Below the pieces are notes generated by a model that was not told where the DNA came from, did not search any database, and saw only the letters and a list, made by a program, of their open reading frames with translations. Position numbers and translations under genes: made by a program. From an uncultured Bacteroidales bacterium (GTDB lineage Bacteria > Bacteroidota > Bacteroidia > Bacteroidales > Bacteroidaceae): a DNA stretch of 64,000 nt. Where the stretch lies: positions 1-64,000 of the forward strand of contig CADAJS010000006.1 in the NCBI GenBank assembly GCA_902788315.1. Reading direction: 5' to 3'. Shown piece by piece: positions 62,790-64,000 of the stretch (positions are counted from its first letter, which is position 1; the number at the start of each line of letters is the position of its first letter).

Positions 62790-62822
62790 TTGCATCGAAA
62801 TGAAGAAAAAGCCGTATCTTTG
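62790..62822 (+). promoter_or_regulatory. Promoter of the structured RNA / secreted protein
   Basis: TTG at 62790-62792, 22 bp, TATCTTTG at 62815-62822. Spacing is at the loose end of the usual range. Transcription would begin near 62829. Confidence 0.6.
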
Positions 62823-62826
62823 CACC

Positions 62827-62982
62827 GTGCATTGCAAATGCACACATCATATTTGCCAAGTTCCTCAGTCGAATCTGCAAAATTCAAAGGATACAGGCAA
62901 TACATACAAACACGAAGCAAGCGCCCACAAGCGCAGGCTACGTCATTGTTTGTATGGGGCTTTGCAGAGCCCGACTGAGGAA
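62827..62982 (+). ncRNA. Unrecognised structured RNA or long mRNA leader
   Basis: Starts at the predicted transcription start with a 6-bp hairpin (GTGCAT/ATGCAC, 62827-62843). A long nested hairpin follows: P1 TTCCTCAGTCG (62861-62871) with CGACTGAGGAA (62972-62982), P2 TCTGCAAA (62874-62881) with TTTGCAGA (62961-62968), an asymmetric bulge of 21 versus 4 nt, P3 CATACAAACA (62903-62912) with TGTTTGTATG (62947-62956), and a small apical GCGC/GCGC hairpin. All listed pairs are Watson-Crick. No known riboswitch signature was recognised; the shape resembles 6S RNA. It could be a small RNA or the leader of the next gene. Confidence 0.55.
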
Positions 62983-63065
62983 ATGGCTGGGACTGCGCTT
63001 CTTTTGTGCCTGCACATTATTGCGCCCCCCCCGATGACCATACAAAATGAACTCAATATTATAGA

Positions 63066-64000
63066 ATGAAAAGGACTTTTATCTACGCTTTAATGTTTCT
63101 CTGTACGGGGAACCTCGCGTTAGCGCAAACAGAAGACAACGCTGCCGCCCGACAAAAACAAGAAGAGAAAGAGGCACAAGAACTGCAACATCTCTACGAA
63201 CGGCACAAAGCAGATATCGATGAGAAAACACTCGACAAGGTGGACGACCTGAAAACACTTATGGGTGCAGTTATCTGCCTGCGTCCCGAAGTCAAAAAAT
63301 TAGGGTTGGGAGGCATTACAGCAGAGGATAAATTACTTGTTGTGAAGACCAAAAAAGATGAACTGACCGTTATCCTGAACGGAGAGAAACTGACCATCCC
63401 CCATAATGAACTCCATCAATTCATGGAATATGAAACGAGGGAACTGCTCATTGTTACCTTCGTTGAAGCTGAAAAGATACAGGAGTTGAAAGACGGAACC
63501 GCAAGAAAGCAGGCTGAAGAGAAATCCACACGACAGAAAGAAGAGGACGAGAAAGCACAACGACAAGAGAATCTGAAAAAATATCGTCAGCTTATCGACG
63601 AGTTCAACGAGCAGGAGGCAGGTCCCATCAACACGAAGATGGAGCGAGCATATAAGGGTGAAGCACCTTATTGGATGTGGCTCGACAAGCATGGTTCGGG
63701 TAAGTTGGAGACGTATCGAGACGAGAAATTCGTGCTTAGCCCACGCAATTTCGTAAAAGCCATTGAGCGGATTAAGGCACGATTGGAGTGTTTCAAGAAT
63801 GAGAATGAAGCGAAGCGTTTCGAACTGTTGCAGACAATGCAGGCCGACACCTTCGGGCTGTTCAGCTGGGATACCTTCATCAATCTGCGCACGGGCGACA
63901 CGTTTTCGACGCAGGGCACACGCGAGATGAACATGCAGTGGTGGGAATCCGCCAACTATCTGGCACAGCACAAAGACGATGCGCCCTTTGTCTATGACGG
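63066..64000 (+). CDS. Secreted protein of unknown function, partial at window end
   Basis: ATG at 63066 followed by a signal peptide (MKRTFIYALMFLCTGNLALAQ) and an open frame to the window edge (311 codons visible, no stop). Residues ~22-65 and ~150-185 are charged, with K/E/Q-rich helices (RQKQEEKEAQELQ, RKQAEEKSTRQKEEDEK) likely to be coiled coil. The part after that (YWMWLDKHGSGKLETYRDEKF, FSWDTFINLRTGDTFSTQGT) looks globular. I recognise no family. It is preceded by the structured RNA, with about 240 nt from promoter to start. Confidence 0.7.
   Translation, partial: MKRTFIYALMFLCTGNLALAQTEDNAAARQKQEEKEAQELQHLYERHKADIDEKTLDKVDDLKTLMGAVICLRPEVKKLGLGGITAEDKLLVVKTKKDELTVILNGEKLTIPHNELHQFMEYETRELLIVTFVEAEKIQELKDGTARKQAEEKSTRQKEEDEKAQRQENLKKYRQLIDEFNEQEAGPINTKMERAYKGEAPYWMWLDKHGSGKLETYRDEKFVLSPRNFVKAIERIKARLECFKNENEAKRFELLQTMQADTFGLFSWDTFINLRTGDTFSTQGTREMNMQWWESANYLAQHKDDAPFVYD

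Overview
The window is chromosomal DNA from a member of the Bacteroidales, most likely Prevotella or a close relative. Three things point there. Most genes have a -7 box of the form TAnnTTTG, often with a TTG about 19-20 bp upstream. Many secreted proteins carry lipoboxes ending in C-S-D/N-D-D. The gene content (FtsX-type lone permeases, DUF4301, the DUF4091/GH123 hydrolase, a serC-serA-DUF1015 operon, GH2 and GH9 enzymes) is typical of the group. Coding density is high and most genes are ordinary housekeeping or glycan-related genes.

Layout. 1-5.0 kb is an accessory patch: an IS1380-type transposase fragment, a small ORF, a 1114-residue repeat-rich surface lipoprotein, an 11-bp repeat array and a frameshifted HigA-like antitoxin. 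5.0-11.7 kb is a minus-strand run of secreted proteins: two alpha/beta-hydrolase lipoproteins and a lipoprotein joining a periplasmic-binding-protein domain to a legumain-like (C13) cysteine peptidase. 12-28 kb holds nadE, an FtsX permease, clpB, a lipoprotein HAD phosphatase, a patatin, a flavin reductase, prsW, a MATE exporter, ykvA, a Cof-type HAD, an M18 aminopeptidase and murQ. 28.3-29.7 kb carries two tandem deoxynucleoside kinases. 29.8-33.7 kb is the minus-strand operon serC-serA-DUF1015-yigZ. tRNA-Pro(UGG) and tRNA-Cys(GCA) precede a small surface-polysaccharide locus (flippase, three glycosyltransferases, a WYL regulator) at 34-39.6 kb. Then come fhs, a mutarotase-like gene, DUF4301, a GH123-like hydrolase, a GH9-deacetylase fusion, recG-ispD-DJ-1, nadK with an ABC exporter, a nitroreductase, a TIM-barrel protein, GH2, an RsmI-like methylase and a PDDEXK nuclease. 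The window ends inside an unrecognised secreted protein.

The least expected signals are not ordinary genes. (i) The binding-protein/legumain fusion lies in a run with two lipoprotein hydrolases. (ii) A consensus promoter at 62815 is followed by a nested, highly base-paired RNA of about 120-155 nt with no coding content. (iii) Three unrelated intergenic arrays have an exact 22-bp period, and a fourth has an 11-bp period. (iv) Degenerate heptamer arrays (CATAATT/TATGAAT type) recur between genes and supply the start codon and first residues of two proteins.

All calls come from reading the sequence. No database search, structure prediction or folding program was run, so family names rest on remembered motifs and function within families is often inferred.
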